From positions 1 to 64,000 of the forward strand of contig NZ_JAGIKV010000030.1 of NCBI RefSeq assembly GCF_017874615.1: a DNA stretch of 64,000 nt, written 5' to 3'. The notes below the pieces were generated by a model. It was not told the origin of the DNA, ran no database searches, and was given only the letters and a program-made list of their open reading frames with translations. The position numbers and the translations under genes are program-made. This stretch comes from Paenibacillus xylanexedens (GTDB taxonomy: Bacteria; Bacillota; Bacilli; Paenibacillales; Paenibacillaceae). Shown here in pieces: positions 16,545 through 25,471 of this stretch. Every line of letters begins with the position of its first letter. The first letter of the stretch is position 1.

Positions 16545-17015
16545 ATGCTAAGTTATATATTTGAGGATTATGATGTGCAGATTTCTCAATCAGTAGAAGA
16601 GATATTTAATATATATCGTCAAAATGATAAGTGGAAAAGTGAGTCAGGTGGGATTTTGTTAGGGAGAGTTTACAGAAATAAAATAATTATCGAAATGGCA
16701 AGCGAACCAAATGGTTCTGATAAATCAGGGCGTTATTATTTTTATAGAAATGTTCGACGTGCCCAGAAGATTGTAGAACAATCATGGAAAGATTCTGGAG
16801 GTGAGATTGTATACCTGGGTGAATGGCATACTCACCCCGAAGAAGTTCCAACACCCTCATGCACAGACAAGCGACTGATAATAAATATGTTGAGAGACAC
16901 AAATATGGAAATAGATTTTTTGTTTCTAATTATTGTTGGTATTTCTAATTATTATGTAGCTGTTCAGAAAAAGGGAGACGTTTTAAAAAGTCTTTTTGTC
17001 AGAAATGTTGATTAA
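16545..17015 (+). CDS. cap3: Cap3, JAB/MPN isopeptidase
   Basis: 156 residues, a JAMM metalloprotease: ESGGILLG with catalytic E33, and EWHTHPEEVPTPSCTD with H95, H97, S105 and D108, the full zinc-binding set. Cap3 cleaves the CD-NTase-target bond made by Cap2 and so restrains or recycles the system. It is the last gene of the CBASS operon and is followed by a small terminator. All catalytic residues are present, so the module looks functional. Confidence 0.92.
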   Translation: MLSYIFEDYDVQISQSVEEIFNIYRQNDKWKSESGGILLGRVYRNKIIIEMASEPNGSDKSGRYYFYRNVRRAQKIVEQSWKDSGGEIVYLGEWHTHPEEVPTPSCTDKRLIINMLRDTNMEIDFLFLIIVGISNYYVAVQKKGDVLKSLFVRNVD

Positions 17016-17060
17016 GTATCTTCATTTTATAGAAATGTTATCAAACAAATTAAGAGAGGG

Positions 17061-17090
17061 GACCTCTTCGTAGTATAGATGAGGTCTTTT
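17061..17090 (+). terminator. Probable terminator of the CBASS operon
   Basis: GACCTC at 17061-17066 pairs with GAGGTC at 17081-17086, followed by four T. The stem is six pairs and the loop 14 bases, so it is moderate in strength, but it is well placed 45 bases after cap3. Confidence 0.55.
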
Positions 17091-17524
17091 GAATGTTCCG
17101 AAAGTTTTTGTTACAAGATTTATTGTAGTATTCCGAAATGAGATGAAATTAGCTATCATAGATTAAAACTACGATATATTAAGTATATTTCTTTTAGCAG
17201 TGTGCAACTAAGGTAGTGGGAGACCTCAAGAATACGGCGATTTTATTTCAAGCGCAAATGGTAAATCATTAAATTAAACATCATTAAACTGAGCAAAATT
17301 AAAGTTTTGAAGATTACTAATTCTTGCAATCACACATTCCGATAAAAGTGAGTATGGAACACGTGAAAATAAATCCAATTATGAAACACGTGATTTCGAT
17401 TCACTAGTCTGGAAAAAGTGAAATAGGTGATATCTTTATAGAAAGGCTTACAGTTGGCTGTTTGAAGAGATATCTTACCTTCTTACTTAGGTATGTTTTT
17501 TGTTTGTAAAGTCTTTAGGAGTAT

Positions 17525-17553
17525 TTAAAAATGAATTTATTAAAGTGTATACT
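17525..17553 (+). promoter_or_regulatory. Candidate promoter of the effector-mCpol unit
   Basis: TATACT at 17548-17553 with TTAAAA at 17525-17530 and a 17-base spacer. The -10 is good, the -35 weak. It suggests that the two-gene unit is transcribed separately from CBASS. Confidence 0.45.
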
Positions 17554-17593
17554 TAACATAACTAAAAAATACAAATAGAAACCGGAGACTAAT

Positions 17594-18220
17594 ATGAACG
17601 TAACTATGCTAAATAAAACAATAAAGACATCAATTCTAATTTTTATAGTAGTCTTTTCTACTGTAATGTATTTTATGGAAGGGAATGCTTTGAAATCAAT
17701 CAGTCCTTCATTCACTGTTGTTGGTTTTATTTGGTTTTTATATTTTAAATTTGCATGGAAACTACCTGTATTTAACTTATTATTTAAAGTACCGAACTTA
17801 AATGGTACATGGGTAGGGTCACTTAAAAGTGATTGGTTAGACGATAATGGTAATACTGTGGATGAAATGGATTTTTATATTGTTGTTAAACAGAAGTTTT
17901 TAAATCTTCACATTAAAACATTCACAAATAAATATTGCGGTAAATCTTATATTGAAAAAATAGAATTCAAAGAAAAAGAAGATGAGATTATTTTAGCCTA
18001 CTTTTATGATTCTGATTTGTTAAGCTCAGAAGAAGATCTAAGGCAAGGAGTTGCTGAGTTGATAGTTTTAAATGATGAAGGAAAGACACTTAACGGGAAG
18101 TATTGGACTAGAAATAAAACTTCCGGGGTTATAAGTTTGAAGCATTTTGAAAATCAACATTATTCCACATTTGAGCAAATCAAAAATAAATTGCATAAAG
18201 GAGGCAGTTCTAATGTATGA
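17594..18220 (+). CDS. 2TM-beta-barrel effector (Cap15/OptE-like)
   Basis: 208 residues. Two membrane helices (about 12-28 and 37-54) are followed by a beta-rich domain opening PNLNGTWVGSLKSDW (G71, W73, G75), with alternating strands to LNGKYWTRNKTSG. This is the layout of the S-2TM-beta family that includes CBASS Cap15 and the Panoptes effector OptE: cyclic nucleotide binds the barrel and the helices disrupt the inner membrane. It overlaps by eight bases with an mCpol gene, the pairing that defines Panoptes; there, the nucleotide made by mCpol keeps the effector off. ACCGGAGACT gives a ribosome site. Family assignment is from recalled motif and strict pairing. Confidence 0.85.
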   Translation: MNVTMLNKTIKTSILIFIVVFSTVMYFMEGNALKSISPSFTVVGFIWFLYFKFAWKLPVFNLLFKVPNLNGTWVGSLKSDWLDDNGNTVDEMDFYIVVKQKFLNLHIKTFTNKYCGKSYIEKIEFKEKEDEIILAYFYDSDLLSSEEDLRQGVAELIVLNDEGKTLNGKYWTRNKTSGVISLKHFENQHYSTFEQIKNKLHKGGSSNV

Positions 18221-18581
18221 ATTCTATATTAGATTTGATGCTGATAATATAGGGAATAAAATAGAACATAATTTATTAACTGGAAAAATAAATAAAGCTC
18301 AAGAAATTCATGACACTATTCAAAGTTCGATGTTAAACCTAAGAGAAATAATAAAAAGTCATGAAGATTATGTATTACTAATGAGTGGCTGTGACGACAT
18401 ACTTATTGGTACTAATTGTAAAAATATTTTGGAGATAGAGAAGTATGCCAATTTCATTAGATTAACATTCCAAAATTTAAGCAATGAAACATTAAGCACG
18501 GGAATAGGAAAATCTATTATAGATTGTCTAGTCAACTTAAGAATAGCGAAAATTTCGGGGAAAAATATTGTTGTTAAGTAA
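18213..18581 (+). CDS. Minimal CRISPR polymerase, mCpol (OptS-like)
   Basis: 122 residues, the size of the mCpol family, a stand-alone Cas10-type palm domain. Motif one is YIRFDADNIG with D9 and D11; the GGDD-type motif reads MSGCDDIL (G59-C60-D61-D62), keeping both Asp; the end has STGIGKSIIDCLVNLRIAK and GKN, as in Cas10/GGDEF palms. It should make a cyclic nucleotide. In Panoptes the product is made constantly and inhibits the partner effector; phage sponges that remove it release the effector. ATG 18213 follows AAAGGAGG by eight bases and overlaps the effector gene. No CRISPR array is nearby. The GCDD variation is unusual. Confidence 0.87.
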   Translation: MYEFYIRFDADNIGNKIEHNLLTGKINKAQEIHDTIQSSMLNLREIIKSHEDYVLLMSGCDDILIGTNCKNILEIEKYANFIRLTFQNLSNETLSTGIGKSIIDCLVNLRIAKISGKNIVVK

Positions 18582-19104
18582 TTTGATTTTTCGCATAGAA
18601 AGAAATTCGGGATTATTGGGTAGATGTTACAGAATAAACAGCACCAAAAAATCAGATCATGAACCCAATCGCAAAAATGTTAGATAATTTCAATGATCTC
18701 CGTCACCAACAATCTTATGTCCACCCCATGGATGTGTTTTTATAATGATGAAGCAAGTTAATGCTAAATCTAAGCAGGTCTGTTTACAGTACCTCTATAG
18801 AACGATCAATATAGTTGAGAAGGTTAACTATGGTTTTGCTCCAAATGAACAAGTCATGGAAAGAGTGAACTAAATAAATTAAGGATAAATTCAAGAAGTG
18901 AAACTAGTATTAAAGGCCAACACAAATCGAAGTTTTATCTCAATATGGCGGTTCAAAGATTGGCAAGAAGTCTGTATAGTGAAAATGGATATTTTCCTGA
19001 TAAAACAACATTTGAATCTTAAAGTAATTTCTTTAGCGCATTTCCCGCTAAAATTCTATCTCACCTCATCCCTTGAGTTACAATCTTCCTGAGGTGACCT
19101 TACC
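18582..19104. other. Gap with short gene fragments
   Basis: 523 bases. At 18659-18745 a 28-codon frame contains LDNFNDLRHQQSYVHP, resembling the FNxxRNxQSxAH motif at the end of abortive-infection proteins, followed by stops. At about 18895-19020 another frame reads KSKFYLNMAVQRLARSLYSENG without a start. Both look like remains of lost genes at the edge of the island. Identities are tentative. Confidence 0.4.
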
Positions 19105-19386
19105 ATGAAGGATAACATGTCAAACCTGATCGAAGATTTGTTTCACGGAAACCTGCGGTTGGACGAGTCGATTCATCCTGAGCACTCCGAATATCAGGAG
19201 ATCAATCGTCAAATATCAGACCTCATGAAGGGTTACAAAACACAGCTTACCGAGAATCAATACGATGCCTTGGAGCAACTGATAGACTTGATCGGACAAT
19301 CCACGTCCATGTATGTGGAAGCGGCATTCGAACAAGGTTTTCGCACAGGCGGTAGACTCATCATTGAGGTTTTAGGCAAAACGTGA
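19105..19386 (+). CDS. Small helical protein, DUF6809-like
   Basis: 93 residues, mostly helical and acidic: MKDNMSNLIEDLFHGNL, then HSEYQEINRQISDLMKGYKTQLTE and GFRTGGRLIIEVL near the end. The pattern of an N-terminal LxxLFxGN and a C-terminal helix with GxxxG resembles DUF6809 proteins of Firmicutes; no function is known for them. GAGGTGAC precedes ATG 19105. It lies at the right border of the AT-rich island and faces the pectate lyase gene, with a shared hairpin terminator between them. Confidence 0.6.
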   Translation: MKDNMSNLIEDLFHGNLRLDESIHPEHSEYQEINRQISDLMKGYKTQLTENQYDALEQLIDLIGQSTSMYVEAAFEQGFRTGGRLIIEVLGKT

Positions 19387-19435
19387 GTGTGAGTATCTTT
19401 CAACCTAGAAGAAAGTAAACAATACACAGCAATTC

Positions 19436-19498
19436 AAAAATCCCCTCCTCCATTACCACCGATCAGGCTGGCATGGGGGAGGGGATCTTGCTTTTAAA
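19436..19498. terminator. Bidirectional terminator
   Basis: TCCCCTCCTCCAT at 19441-19453 pairs with ATGGGGGAGGGGA at 19473-19485. On the minus strand it is followed by TTTTT, serving the pectate lyase; on the plus strand by TCTTGCTTTT, serving the small gene. Confidence 0.8.
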
Positions 19499-19525
19499 TT
19501 ATTCTTTTATCTTAGTACTTACCAC

Positions 19526-20902
19526 TTACCGCGCACCAATATTCTTACCCGATGGCGTACCCGAGCCGATCAGATCACTACCACCTGCAAGCTTCAGGAA
19601 ATTGCCCAATACAGGTGTTCCGTCCGCGCTACGTGTTACCGAAGGCACGAGGGAGACAAAGTCGGCTGCGCTGGCGAGCAGGCCTTTGGCGTTCTCGCTT
19701 TTTTTGTTCTTCCACCAGACGTTAGTGCTGCTGACGTCGGTTCCGCTTGTTTTGTCACTGGCGCCGCCTTGGAAGGACAGGTTGTTGGTGAAGATGTGGG
19801 TGCCTACATCAAAGGCAAAGTTGCTTTGCCCATTGTTCCAGGAGGTGTTATTTTTCATCTGGATCGAACCGGGATTGCTGTTGTAAGTGAAGCCGTGCTT
19901 TTTATTATTAAACGCAATGCTGTTCTCCACAATATGATTCACTGCAATCTTCTCACCGCCCAGCTTGAAGCCGTTGCCATCACTGTTAGAGGTAGAAGTA
20001 CCGTCTGCGGTTGCCCCGTTCGCGTAGGCGATGCTGTTGCGGATCGTAACCGCGCCGATGGCGCCTGTGTCCGTTTTGCTATAGAGATCCCAGCCATCGT
20101 CCACGTTATAGGCGGCAATACAACCGTCGAAGACATTACCTGGGCCAACGGTCAGTTTGGCCGCAAAACCGTCTGCATCCTCGCCGTCATCCGGGTCATA
20201 GTTGTTGTGGGAGTAGGAACGAATCACTTCATTATATGCAGGCCATTCACTCTTGGCGGCTGTGGAAGCATAACGTCCCATTTGAATACCCGTATCCCGG
20301 TTGTGATGAGCTTCGATCTGCTCCAGACGGTTGTAGCTGCCTCCGATGAAGATGCCGTTATCGCCTGCACCCTTCACTTCAAGTCCTTTGACAAACCAGT
20401 AGTCTCCGAACATTTGCAGTCCACGATTGGTGGAAGCGAAGGCTTGAGCCGAGAAATCAAAGACCGGTTTCTCCGCTCCATACGCCACCAGGTTTTTACG
20501 TTGGCTCGATGTGCCGCTGTTGCCACGTTCAATGGTAATGGTCTGGGAGAAGTTATAGTTACCGCCGCGTAGATAGATGGTCTTGCCTGGGGCGATCTGG
20601 GTCAATGCGTTAGCGAGTGACGTAGGGCTGTTGATCGTACCCGGATTGCTGGCTGAACCGTTAGGAGACACATACAGATCACCCGCAGCAAGTGCGATAT
20701 TCGAAGTCGCCACCGATTCAGAGGGATTTTGCAAATTGCTCTCGATCAGTTCTGCCGCACCAACCGACCCACCACCAATCAATAATAGAGGGAACGCGGC
20801 GCTCAGACAGATCTGGGCCATTTTGGATTTGAGGGAGCGTTCCTTCAGAGAACGTGCAGATCGTGCAGATACATGAGTGGATGTGGATGGGAATAATTTC
20901 AT
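19526..20902 (-). CDS. Secreted pectate lyase, PL9-like beta-helix
   Basis: 458 residues. A long basic N-terminal stretch with a hydrophobic core (about 29-50) acts as signal peptide. The mature part begins GDLYVSPNGSASNPGTINSPTSL, then builds a right-handed parallel beta-helix with DGFAAKLTVGPGNVFDGCIAAYNVDDGWDLY, the calcium-binding Asp cluster and Lys region typical of PL9 pectate lyases (Pel9A, PelL, PelX). It should cleave polygalacturonate outside the cell by beta-elimination. A perfect CcpA cre site lies 134 bases upstream, so glucose repression is expected. Monocistronic, with its own terminator. Confidence 0.88.
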   Translation of the reverse strand: MKLFPSTSTHVSARSARSLKERSLKSKMAQICLSAAFPLLLIGGGSVGAAELIESNLQNPSESVATSNIALAAGDLYVSPNGSASNPGTINSPTSLANALTQIAPGKTIYLRGGNYNFSQTITIERGNSGTSSQRKNLVAYGAEKPVFDFSAQAFASTNRGLQMFGDYWFVKGLEVKGAGDNGIFIGGSYNRLEQIEAHHNRDTGIQMGRYASTAAKSEWPAYNEVIRSYSHNNYDPDDGEDADGFAAKLTVGPGNVFDGCIAAYNVDDGWDLYSKTDTGAIGAVTIRNSIAYANGATADGTSTSNSDGNGFKLGGEKIAVNHIVENSIAFNNKKHGFTYNSNPGSIQMKNNTSWNNGQSNFAFDVGTHIFTNNLSFQGGASDKTSGTDVSSTNVWWKNKKSENAKGLLASAADFVSLVPSVTRSADGTPVLGNFLKLAGGSDLIGSGTPSGKNIGAR

Positions 20903-21317
20903 TACGTAAGCCTCCTTGGTTAATTGGGAATAGAATGAAGAGCATGTGGTAGCCGTGTACCAGACCGTTACCTATGAGATAGGTCATGCCGGCTGGTTAG
21001 ATGTAATCTCTAGGACACAACTTTATGGTAAATGTTGTAAGCGTTATCATCAATAATCATCTGATCAGATGGAGGTACATGCAGGCAGGTCAGGCCTGCA
21101 AGCTTCCAATGCCTGTAATATCACGTGAATTATGTAATCTTTCCATTGGGTGATAGCTCTCATTTAACGAAGAATCATCTGAAATGAACGTAGAGAAGTA
21201 CGCTTTTCCATCCCACGAGCACAAGTCTTACCTTCGATCCACTCATATGAACTTCTTTTAATTTAAAATACATAGTTGCATGCATCCTGAAGTGGAGATT
21301 ACACTCAAGCTAGTCAT
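20903..21317. other. Promoter region of pectate lyase
   Basis: 415 bases upstream of the minus-strand pectate lyase. It contains a cre site at 21036-21049. No gene was seen in the rest. Confidence 0.5.
21036..21049. promoter_or_regulatory. CcpA cre site
   Basis: TGTAAGCGTTATCA matches the Bacillus cre consensus TGWAARCGYTWNCW at every position. It lies about 134 bases upstream of the pectate lyase start, suggesting carbon catabolite repression by CcpA. Confidence 0.75.
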
Positions 21318-21365
21318 GAAAAAGCCCTGATAGCAGCTGCAACGGGCAACTTGACGATCAGGGCT
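21318..21365 (-). terminator. Terminator of catalase gene
   Basis: AGCCCTGAT at 21323-21331 pairs with ATCAGGGCT at 21357-21365; on the minus strand the stem is followed by TTTTT. It sits about 90 bases past the catalase stop. Confidence 0.75.
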
Positions 21366-21455
21366 ATGTTTAATTCAGAACGTAATCTGCTTACTCAAAA
21401 TACCCAAATGTACCAACAGTGTCAGACTCAGCGATCCAAACGCTGTCCATCCACC

Positions 21456-23048
21456 TTAATATCCGTCCGTCTCACGACTCTGTTTCTTCGCTTGCTCCAC
21501 GCTTGGTTCATGTTTCGGTTGGACTGTCGCACTATCATCGGTTTGAACAGAGGCCAACCCTTCAGAGACGCGCCGACCGTAATCCGCATCCGCTTGGGTG
21601 AAGTAAGAGATCATACGCTCCCGGATATCCGGTTTGCATTGCGCCAAAGCCCCGACCATGTTGCTGATCAGCTCATCCCGCTCCCAATCTTCGAACGCCC
21701 GGTACGTATCACCGGCTTGACCAAAATCATTCGTACGTTCGATCTTCTCACGCACTAGCCTGCCCTCCACCAATGGTTCATGCTCCTTACCACGTGGCGC
21801 CGCTTCCTTTAGTCCACCGAGCGATGAAGGCTCATAGTTCACATGCGGATTTTGACCCGGCGCCCGATCCACTTGATACTGCATCTGCCCGCCGCTCTGA
21901 TTGGTCGCCACCCGATTTTTCGGCGCATTCACAGGCAATTGCAGGTAGTTTGCACCCACCCGGTGACGCTGGGTATCTGAATAAGAGAAGGTGCGTCCCT
22001 GCAGCAACTTGTCATCTGAGAAATCCAGCCCGTCTACCAATACACCTGTGCCAAACGCTGCTTGCTCCACTTCATTGAAATAATCCTCGGGATTACGATT
22101 CAGCGTCATTTTACCCACAGGTAGAAAAGGAAACTGCTCCTGCGGCCACAACTTGGTCGGGTCCAGCGGGTCGAAATCCAACTCCGGATGCTCGCCGTCC
22201 TCCATCACTTGAACGCACAGCTCCCATTCGGGATACTCCCCTTGTTCAATGGCGTGATACAGGTCCAATGTCGCATGATTGAAGTTCTGTCCTTGAATCT
22301 CGCTCGCGTCTTTTTGCAGCAGGTTGCGTATCCCTTGATTGAGCGGTTCCCAGTGGTATTTGATGAGTACGCCCGTGCCTTCCTGATTGACCCACTTATA
22401 TGTATTGACACCCGAGCCTTGCATCTGCCGATAATTCGCTGGAATGCCCCATGGAGAGAAGAGGAATGTCACCATATGGGTAGCTTCAGGGCTCAGCGAG
22501 ACAAAATCGAAAAACCGCTCCATATCCTGTGCATTGGTCAACGGGTCTGGCTTGAAGGCGTGTACCATATCCGGGAATTTGAGCGGGTCACGAATGAAAA
22601 AGATTTTCAGATTGTTACCCACCAGATCCCAGTTGCCATCTTCGGTATAGAATTTTACAGCAAATCCGCGCGGGTCCCGCAGGGTCTCCGGTGAATGTCC
22701 ACCATGTATAACGGTAGAGAAGCGAACGAACACGGGCGTTAGTTTGCCTTTTTCCTGAAATAGACGTGCACGTGTGTACTTCGATACCGGTTCATCCCCG
22801 GCCGTTCCATACGCTTCAAATACGCCATGAGCACCAGCACCACGGGCATGGACCACACGTTCCGGAATACGTTCACGGTCGAAGTGAGTAATTTTTTCGA
22901 GAAAATGATAGTTCTCCAGCGTAGTCGGTCCCCGGCTGCCAACGGTTCGTACATTCTGATTGTCCGTAATGGGATGACCTTGTCGATCCGTTAATGTCTC
23001 AGGGTCTTTGTCTGAGGAATGCTCTGATTGTGAAGACTGATGATTCAT
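21456..23048 (-). CDS. katA: Monofunctional heme catalase
   Basis: 530 residues, a clade of heme catalases. It opens [12 protein letters not shown], then [53 protein letters not shown], with the catalytic His in [10 protein letters not shown], the Asn in [10 protein letters not shown] and the heme-ligand Tyr region [14 protein letters not shown]. It converts hydrogen peroxide to water and oxygen in the cytoplasm. ATG 23048 follows AAAGGCGGTG; the GTG at 23060 is not needed. It is divergent from a helicase gene. A PerR box was looked for in the 175-base intergenic space and not clearly found. Confidence 0.93.
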   Translation of the reverse strand: MNHQSSQSEHSSDKDPETLTDRQGHPITDNQNVRTVGSRGPTTLENYHFLEKITHFDRERIPERVVHARGAGAHGVFEAYGTAGDEPVSKYTRARLFQEKGKLTPVFVRFSTVIHGGHSPETLRDPRGFAVKFYTEDGNWDLVGNNLKIFFIRDPLKFPDMVHAFKPDPLTNAQDMERFFDFVSLSPEATHMVTFLFSPWGIPANYRQMQGSGVNTYKWVNQEGTGVLIKYHWEPLNQGIRNLLQKDASEIQGQNFNHATLDLYHAIEQGEYPEWELCVQVMEDGEHPELDFDPLDPTKLWPQEQFPFLPVGKMTLNRNPEDYFNEVEQAAFGTGVLVDGLDFSDDKLLQGRTFSYSDTQRHRVGANYLQLPVNAPKNRVATNQSGGQMQYQVDRAPGQNPHVNYEPSSLGGLKEAAPRGKEHEPLVEGRLVREKIERTNDFGQAGDTYRAFEDWERDELISNMVGALAQCKPDIRERMISYFTQADADYGRRVSEGLASVQTDDSATVQPKHEPSVEQAKKQSRETDGY

Positions 23049-23235
23049 GGAGTGGAGCACCGCCTTTCCTTAAAGTGGATTCCTGTATATATTTTCCCTG
23101 AAAATTGGTTCTATACATTAAACCTCGCAAATAATCTCGTAAAAAAAGCTTGTCACCCGCTTCATCGCGTGAGATAATTAACTTTTGCCCTGCGGCCTTT
23201 TTTGAACGGAAAATGAAAGAGGACCGCGTCTAAGA

Positions 23236-25218
23236 ATGGAGGCTGACCTAGGATTGTCTACACAACGTTATCCTTTTGCATATGATCCGGCTGAACCTTT
23301 TGTATCCCGTCTCGGGGAATGGGTTGCCGATGTTTTTTACGATATTTTGCCAGAGTTCGGCTTCGAGGTGCGGGATGAACAGATTTTTATGGCGTACCAG
23401 CTCGAACGGGCCTATGGAGATAAAAAGACCATTATGGCGGAGGCCGGTGTCGGAACAGGCAAGACGTTAGTCTATCTGCTCTACGCGGTCTGTTATGCAC
23501 GTTATACGGGCAAACCGGCAGTGATCGCCTGTGCCGATGAGTCCTTGATTGAACAGCTTGTGAAGCCCGGTGGAGATATTGCGAAGCTGGCTGCACATCT
23601 GGACTTGGAAGTGGACGCACGTCTGGGCAAGTCACCGGATCAATACGTCTGTCTGAACAAACTAAGTGCGATGCGATTTGCGGATGAAGATGCGCCTGTT
23701 ATTGAAGAAGTGCATGAGAGTCTGCCAGATTTTGTGAATACGCCGGGTACACTTCAGGCCTTCCATCCGTATGGTGACCGCAAACAGTATCCACATCTAA
23801 ATGATCGTCAGTGGAACAAAATCAACTGGGATCCGTTCCAGGATTGTTTTGTTTGTCCTAAAAGACAACGCTGCGGCCTGACGCTGTCGCGTGACCATTA
23901 CCGTCGTTCCAAAGACATCATCATCTGTTCCCATGATTATTACATGGAGCATGTGTGGACCTATGATGCGCGCAAACGCGAGGGCCAACTGCCACTCCTG
24001 CCTGATCACAGTTCAGTTGTATTTGATGAAGGACATTTGCTGGAAGAAGCAGCCCTGAACGCACTGAGCTACAAGCTGAAACACCGCATTTTCGAGGAAC
24101 TCGTCACTCGCCTGTTAGAAGGAGAGATTCGTGAATCCCTCGCGGAGTGTGTGGATGAAGCGATTGAGAGCAGTGAGCGACTGTTTGCGTTGCTGGATAC
24201 GTATACGGTCGCGATCCCTGGTTCGGAACGGAAAGAAGTTCGGGTAGAGCCGCCACTGCTACGTGAGATTGAACGTCTGACGAGTGTGCTGGATGCAATC
24301 GGCGAAGAATTGGTATTTGAGAGCGGATTGTTCTCGCTGGATGGTTACCAGATGCGTGTCGTGGAAGAACATCTGGACATGATTCAGTCTGCACTTGCTT
24401 TGTTCCGTAAGGAAGATGGTTACATCTGTTGGGCGGAAGAGAGCGAGGATGAGACGACCTTATCGATAATGCCGCGCACCGTGAAGGAAATGCTGAACGA
24501 GCGTGTGTTCAACACAGGTATTCCAATCGTGTTCTCCTCCGCCACGTTATCTGTGGATAGTTCATTCCGTTATGTGGCGGACAGCCTGGGCATTGATGAT
24601 TTTGTATCATTCTCGGTGGCTTCCCCGTATGATTATGCGGACAAAATGAAGATGAAGATTACCGCCGAAGCTGTGCCGGGTCACCCGGAGAACGAAAATC
24701 GCTTGCGTGACGCGGTGTCGTTACTTCAGGAGAGTGGAGGACGTGCGCTGGTTCTGTTCCGTACGATGGAAGAGCTACGCGCGTTCAAGCAGGACATCGT
24801 TCATGTACCTGAAGCAGAAGGTTTGCGCTTTATGTATGAGGGCGACCGGGAGATCAGTGATCTGATCGCGGCGTTCCAGCAGGATGAGGAGAGTGTGTTG
24901 TGCTCCGTTAATCTGTGGGAAGGACTGGACGTTCCAGGCCCGTCATTATCCAATGTCATGATCTGGTCGCTTCCGTATCCACCACAGGACCCTGTCTTCA
25001 ATGCAAAACGCAGTGCGTCGGCAGCACCATACGAAGAGATCGATCTTCCGTATATGCTCTTGCGTGTGAAGCAAGGTCTTGGACGTCTGATTCGGACAAG
25101 CACCGATTCCGGTTCTGCGGTCATTCTCGATGAATCGCTGTATACCAAAAAGGAAGCCAAAGACCGCATTGCGGCCCTGCTTCCCGAAGGTGTGAAATGG
25201 ACAACCCTGACACACTAA
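23236..25218 (+). CDS. DinG/YpvA-like XPD-type DNA helicase
   Basis: 660 residues, SF2 helicase of the RAD3/DinG type. Walker A is AGVGTGKT (70-77), the DEAH-like box is DEGH (264-267), and four cysteines between them (C139, C204, C207, C213) fit the iron-sulfur cluster domain. Later motifs include FSSATLS, SVNLWEGLDVPG and QGLGRLIR near the end. These enzymes unwind DNA with 5'-3' polarity and deal with R-loops, G-quadruplexes or repair intermediates. B. subtilis YpvA is the nearest named relative I can suggest. It stands alone, divergent from catalase, with a terminator behind it. Confidence 0.9.
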   Translation: MEADLGLSTQRYPFAYDPAEPFVSRLGEWVADVFYDILPEFGFEVRDEQIFMAYQLERAYGDKKTIMAEAGVGTGKTLVYLLYAVCYARYTGKPAVIACADESLIEQLVKPGGDIAKLAAHLDLEVDARLGKSPDQYVCLNKLSAMRFADEDAPVIEEVHESLPDFVNTPGTLQAFHPYGDRKQYPHLNDRQWNKINWDPFQDCFVCPKRQRCGLTLSRDHYRRSKDIIICSHDYYMEHVWTYDARKREGQLPLLPDHSSVVFDEGHLLEEAALNALSYKLKHRIFEELVTRLLEGEIRESLAECVDEAIESSERLFALLDTYTVAIPGSERKEVRVEPPLLREIERLTSVLDAIGEELVFESGLFSLDGYQMRVVEEHLDMIQSALALFRKEDGYICWAEESEDETTLSIMPRTVKEMLNERVFNTGIPIVFSSATLSVDSSFRYVADSLGIDDFVSFSVASPYDYADKMKMKITAEAVPGHPENENRLRDAVSLLQESGGRALVLFRTMEELRAFKQDIVHVPEAEGLRFMYEGDREISDLIAAFQQDEESVLCSVNLWEGLDVPGPSLSNVMIWSLPYPPQDPVFNAKRSASAAPYEEIDLPYMLLRVKQGLGRLIRTSTDSGSAVILDESLYTKKEAKDRIAALLPEGVKWTTLTH

Positions 25219-25278
25219 CCAGCTTACGTTAAATATTCTTGCTTTAATTTTGATGATAAGGTTTCTTGCCAAAATAAG

Positions 25279-25328
25279 TTCTTGTTCTCTGCGGATTCAC
25301 CATCCGTATGTGAGCAAGAGCTTTTTTT
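25279..25328 (+). terminator. Terminator of helicase gene
   Basis: An imperfect long stem pairs TTCTTG...TGCGGAT with ATCCGTA...CAAGAG around a CACC-type loop, followed by seven T at 25322-25328. Confidence 0.7.
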
Positions 25329-25411
25329 GTTTTGATGGTTCCTTCAATGTACTTCGCTTCCCTTTTTTTCGAGGGGTTTTCCCTCGCTCCTCGCTACCAA
25401 TCGCTCCAACA

Positions 25412-25471
25412 TTCTAACGAACCTACCGCACCTTATTAGGGTGATAATGAAGAGATGTAAATTCTAACGAA
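25412..25471. repeat. TTCTAACGAA repeats
   Basis: The decamer TTCTAACGAA occurs at 25412-25421 and again at 25462-25471, exactly 50 bases apart, and a related inverted form (ATTCGTTA) appears near 25549. It may be a short interspersed repeat of the genome. Function unknown. Confidence 0.4.

Larger units (their letters stand above)
17016..17593. other. Gap between CBASS and the mCpol unit
   Basis: 578 AT-rich bases with a terminator at 17061-17090 and a candidate promoter at 17525-17553. Two CACGTG hexamers lie near 17359 and 17388. No gene was recognised between them. Confidence 0.5.

Noticed and set aside
18213-18581. A full type III CRISPR-Cas locus
   Set aside because: Only the palm-like mCpol is present. 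No repeats, Cas5/Cas7-type genes or HD nuclease were seen.
19769-20572. Long plus-strand open frame of 267 codons opposite the pectate lyase
   Set aside because: Shadow of the beta-helix gene; no ribosome site and an implausible protein composition.
23049-23235. PerR box before catalase
   Set aside because: AT-rich stretches exist but none gives an acceptable TTATAAT-N-ATTATAA match.
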